From an uncultured Prevotella sp. (GTDB taxonomy: Bacteria; Bacteroidota; Bacteroidia; Bacteroidales; Bacteroidaceae), in the NCBI GenBank assembly GCA_900553465.1, contig USDT01000001.1:62001-126000 (forward strand): a stretch of DNA of 64,000 nt. The letters run 5' to 3'. Below, piece by piece: positions 61,200 to 64,000 of the stretch. Every line of letters begins with the position of its first letter. The first letter of the stretch is position 1. A model generated the notes under the pieces. It did no database searches. It was given only the letters and a program-made list of their open reading frames with translations, and was not told the origin of the DNA. The translations under genes were made by a program, and so were the position numbers.

Positions 61200-61510
61200 G
61201 TTATTTATCGCTCATCATCATCCATACCGTCTTGTTTTTTGTATATTTTAACCAAAATATCATCATCATAATAAAAATATATTATATAAAATAAAAACTT
61301 TCATGAAACACATAACACTTTGTAAAAAAGTTCATATCACACAATAAACTTCATTGTTATCTATCAAATAAGAAATGGTACATAGATGTACCGTTTCTTA
61401 TATATAATATATATTTTTGATATATTTTTTTATATCTCACAGTTTTCATTGTTTATATTTTCTGCAAAATATAATATGGAAAATCTCATTTTTAACTGTA
61501 CTATTATTAT
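61200..61510. other. AT-rich spacer downstream of the SIR2-STAND gene
   Basis: Very AT-rich, with runs of TA and T. Composition changes sharply here compared with the GC-rich rubredoxin side. It holds the terminator at 61369-61400; I see nothing else. Confidence 0.5.
61369..61400 (-). terminator. Terminator of the SIR2-STAND gene
   Basis: TAAGAAA-GGTACAT pairs with ATGTACC-TTTCTTA around 2 nt, with one mismatch, and is followed leftwards by TTTGATAG. Confidence 0.55.
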
Positions 61511-63838
61511 CTAATAATTACATTTTTTCAAAATATCATCAATTATTTGTAACTTTCTTCTGATTCCATGATTCCAGTTTTTCGAAGCATATTCCTCATT
61601 TAACCATTTTTTTGATATTCTTAAATAATATATTGTTTTTTCATTATTTACTTTATAAAAATATCTGATGGCTTGATCTGCAAACGTTATTGCATGGAAT
61701 GTCTTACGTTGATCATCTTCGTAACATTTATGCAAAATATTCATACTTTCATCTAATATTTTTTCTGTTTCAGAAGTCAATGAAATATCATAATTAGCTT
61801 CAAAAAGAATAATGGCATGTGAATTCCTAATAGAAAAATATTTATTATTTGTCATAATTTTAGCTCTATCTATCCATTCAAAAGCAGATTTATATTGTTT
61901 CTTACTAGACAAATATAATGCACCTTGTTGAAGTACATACGGATTTTCATAATCATACAAAAAAGCTTGCTCATAAAAATTTTTTCCTTTCTTCCAATCT
62001 GGGAATGCCAATAATATTAATTCTTTATCAAACGCATACTTTTTAAACTTACTGTAATTACAAATTTGAACTTGAGGTACATTATTTATGACACCATTAA
62101 TTACTTTTGATAACAAATTCTTACTTGAATATTTTAATATTATATCTGCAAAATAATATGATCTCGGATAATAATAATCCATATTAATATCATATATTGG
62201 ATCTTCAAATTCATTTAATAAATCTTCAAGTTGTTCTTTTATACTATAAATATACTTATAATCTATACTTTGATTATCATTAAAATAACTATATGCAACC
62301 TCCATGGATAAAGGAACACGACAATAATGCATATAGGCACATAAGATAAGAAATTCCGCTAAAATTTCATTATCTTTTTCCATCTCCTCTATAATACTTT
62401 TATATCTTTCTTTTATAGTTTCTCCTTTTATATTTCTAATTACAAATTCAAAAATGGAATCATCTTTATATTTGTTATTCATTTCCTTTTTTAAGGAATT
62501 CCCTTTTATTTCAATAGGCAACATGTCATAAACTCCCTGAATGTCTATATCTGAAAGTTCTGTAACATTTATAATTTCAAACAAATTACTATTAATATGA
62601 TTACTTACAATTTCAAAGTTATGACTTCTATCTATTCCTATTAATTTTATATTCGTTGCTTTAGATAATATTAAAAATGCATCTACTGCATCTGTAAAAT
62701 CCTCAATAACTATTAGAGCTTTTTCTCTTCCTAACAATTTTAAAATATAATCAGCCTTTGTAACTGTTAAATCAGAAAAAAATAACTTTATTGCAAAACC
62801 ATTAGCTGAATAAACAGACTGCATCACTAAAGTAGATTTTCCAGAAAGAGGAGCTCCTATAATCACAAGATTTTTATTAGGGTTATGAATTGCATTTAGT
62901 ATCTTTTTATAATAAGACGTTTTATAAATATTATTACTCATTATATCACTCCAAATAGGAGGCATTCCTTTAAAAAAATCAATAATGGGTCTTGTTAATA
63001 ACCCTTTATTGGTTTCAGGTACAAGATTAGATTTAAATAAGTCTTGTAATATTTTATGTCCTGTTTTTGAAGTTTTAATTTGAGAATTGTATAAATTGGG
63101 GATAGATTCTAAAAACTCTTTAATATCTGAATTTATTATACTAAAACCCATTGCATGAAAATACTCAATATCATCAGCTGATGGTTCATATAATAAAATC
63201 CATTTTTCTTTTTGTGCTTTCTCAAAAGTATTATGAGAAGTTACTGCCTGTATTACAGAATTATCATTAAAACTATATCCTATGAATAATGTTGGATATT
63301 TTTCTATAGAATGAGAAACATAATTCCAAATTCTTGGTACATTATTATATATATTAGCTAAAGATGAAGTATCAAATATATATGTATTTGATCCGCTATC
63401 TACATTACCATGTAAAGGTAAATAATTTATAGCCCCGAAATCTGGCGACTCGCCATTATTACGTTGATCATTTAAAAAAGCATTACTATTTTTTTCTATA
63501 ATTTTAGGTATTAAATTATCAATATTTGTTGTATAAATTGCTTTTATATTTACCAGATTCATATTATAATATAAATCTGGTAAATACTTCACACTAAATC
63601 TTTCTGTTAGATATTCTCTATATTCTTTCTTTTTTGTCTTATCTAGAATGGTACATAATTTTGATAATGTATCCATTTTTTTTCCAAATTTTTCATTTAA
63701 TTCTTCTAACAATTTATTACCTAAAGGCAACTCCCTATCAAAAGCATCCTTTGCATAAATTGAAAAACCAGCTCCAACAAAAATATTAATTCCATTACTA
63801 ATGGCATTAGATAAAGAATATTTATTTTCTATTTTCAT
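61511..63838 (-). CDS. SIR2-STAND NTPase-TPR protein, probable anti-phage defence (Avs5-like)
   Basis: 775 residues, no signal peptide. The N-terminal SIR2_2 NADase domain (about 8-245) shows the NAD loop FVGAGFS (Gly22-Ala23-Gly24), TTNIDN (Asn105, Asp107), the catalytic His143 in YLPLHGNVD and LFIGYSFND. The middle P-loop ATPase (about 320-500) has Walker A GAPLSGKST (328-336) and Walker B ALIVIED (374-380). The C-terminus has TPR-like helices (about 580-760; FYEQAFLYDYENPYVLQQGA, KQYKSAFEWIDRAK). This order matches SIR2-STAND defence proteins of the Avs5 type: a sensor repeat domain triggers the NTPase, and the SIR2 domain depletes NAD to abort infection. The gene is strikingly AT-rich against about 50% GC around it, so recent transfer is likely. 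The phage trigger is unknown. Confidence 0.85.
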   Translation of the reverse strand: MKIENKYSLSNAISNGINIFVGAGFSIYAKDAFDRELPLGNKLLEELNEKFGKKMDTLSKLCTILDKTKKKEYREYLTERFSVKYLPDLYYNMNLVNIKAIYTTNIDNLIPKIIEKNSNAFLNDQRNNGESPDFGAINYLPLHGNVDSGSNTYIFDTSSLANIYNNVPRIWNYVSHSIEKYPTLFIGYSFNDNSVIQAVTSHNTFEKAQKEKWILLYEPSADDIEYFHAMGFSIINSDIKEFLESIPNLYNSQIKTSKTGHKILQDLFKSNLVPETNKGLLTRPIIDFFKGMPPIWSDIMSNNIYKTSYYKKILNAIHNPNKNLVIIGAPLSGKSTLVMQSVYSANGFAIKLFFSDLTVTKADYILKLLGREKALIVIEDFTDAVDAFLILSKATNIKLIGIDRSHNFEIVSNHINSNLFEIINVTELSDIDIQGVYDMLPIEIKGNSLKKEMNNKYKDDSIFEFVIRNIKGETIKERYKSIIEEMEKDNEILAEFLILCAYMHYCRVPLSMEVAYSYFNDNQSIDYKYIYSIKEQLEDLLNEFEDPIYDINMDYYYPRSYYFADIILKYSSKNLLSKVINGVINNVPQVQICNYSKFKKYAFDKELILLAFPDWKKGKNFYEQAFLYDYENPYVLQQGALYLSSKKQYKSAFEWIDRAKIMTNNKYFSIRNSHAIILFEANYDISLTSETEKILDESMNILHKCYEDDQRKTFHAITFADQAIRYFYKVNNEKTIYYLRISKKWLNEEYASKNWNHGIRRKLQIIDDILKKCNY

Positions 63839-63902
63839 ATATTAATTATTTAGTTATTCTTTGTATAAAGTATAAAACAAAATCACAAATAGCGGTCAAC
63901 GC

Positions 63903-64000
63903 TCAGGGATTCACCGTCACATTATACAGTTCCTCGTTCTTGTCAACACACGCCACGGCCTGTATGACGGCTTTAGGATTCTGTATGGTGAAAGGCGCAT
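63903..64000 (-). CDS. C-terminal end of a leftward gene (partial)
   Basis: The last 31 codons and stop of a gene entering from the right edge. The end reads APFTIQNPKAVIQAVACVDKN, then EELYNVTVNP and TGA at 63903-63905. The start lies outside the window. Base composition returns to the GC-richer local type, unlike the SIR2-STAND gene 65 bp away. Family not recognisable from so short a tail. Confidence 0.6.
   Translation of the reverse strand, partial: APFTIQNPKAVIQAVACVDKNEELYNVTVNP

Overview
The window looks like chromosomal DNA of a gut Bacteroidales species, most likely Prevotellaceae. The evidence is TAnnTTTG-type -7 promoter elements just upstream of genes, a type IX secretion (T9SS) C-terminal tail on two large secreted proteins, Bacteroidetes-specific families (DUF4294, GH92, GH106) and a glycan-degrading gene repertoire. 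Coding DNA is about 50% GC. The exception is one strikingly AT-rich gene near the right end.

Layout. 1-5.4 kb: the start of a small exported protein (reading left off the window), a non-coding repeat, and a 1357-residue surface protein with GLUG repeats, three Ig-like (Big2) domains and a T9SS tail. 6.0-14.7 kb: housekeeping and regulatory genes (DUF4294 protein, TPR sensor kinase with NarL-type regulator, pyridoxal kinase-like enzyme, acetyl/succinyl-CoA transferase, threonine aldolase, MBL-fold hydrolase). 14.7-33.2 kb: an L-rhamnose region. Leftward: kinase rhaB, isomerase rhaA, transporter rhaT, a GH78 alpha-L-rhamnosidase, aldolase rhaD and an AraC-type regulator. Rightward: a giant GH78 rhamnosidase with a T9SS tail and a GH106 rhamnosidase. 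33.8-38.1 kb: a GH35 beta-galactosidase and a double-domain GH43 enzyme. 38.4-41 kb: a U32-family protein with a structured leader and an exported protein with DnaJ-like zinc-finger repeats. 41.8-48.2 kb: a leftward mannoside operon (mannose-6-phosphate isomerase, ROK kinase, GH92 alpha-mannosidase, FHS-type permease). 48.6-58.1 kb: GH51 arabinofuranosidase, SufE, a secreted hydrolase-like protein, a TrmH-type methyltransferase, a five-bladed-propeller glycosidase and CstA. 58.3-61.1 kb: a CBM9-like protein, a NahK-like sugar kinase and rubredoxin. 61.5-63.8 kb: an AT-rich SIR2-STAND-TPR gene, a probable anti-phage defence gene. 63.9 kb to the end: the C-terminus of another leftward gene.

The enzymes fit stepwise use of rhamnose-, galactose-, arabinose- and mannose-bearing plant or host glycans. 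Exported rhamnosidases release L-rhamnose; RhaT imports it; RhaA, RhaB and RhaD convert it to glycolytic intermediates under a probable AraC-type regulator. No SusC/SusD pair is present, so uptake of long glycans must be encoded elsewhere.

The most unusual signal is non-coding. Five intergenic loci carry 440-470 bp repeats of two types (R1, three copies; R2, two copies). All five share a central array of exactly 22-bp units. Inside the arrays TATCAG/TTTCAG arms alternate orientation every 11 bp, and neighbouring arms often change together so that complementarity is kept. R2 copies are exactly 449 bp from edge to edge and end in a 14-mer of the form TGNATWWWWATNCA. The same 14-mer recurs in pairs 31-32 bp apart elsewhere. 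I do not recognise this family from the literature.
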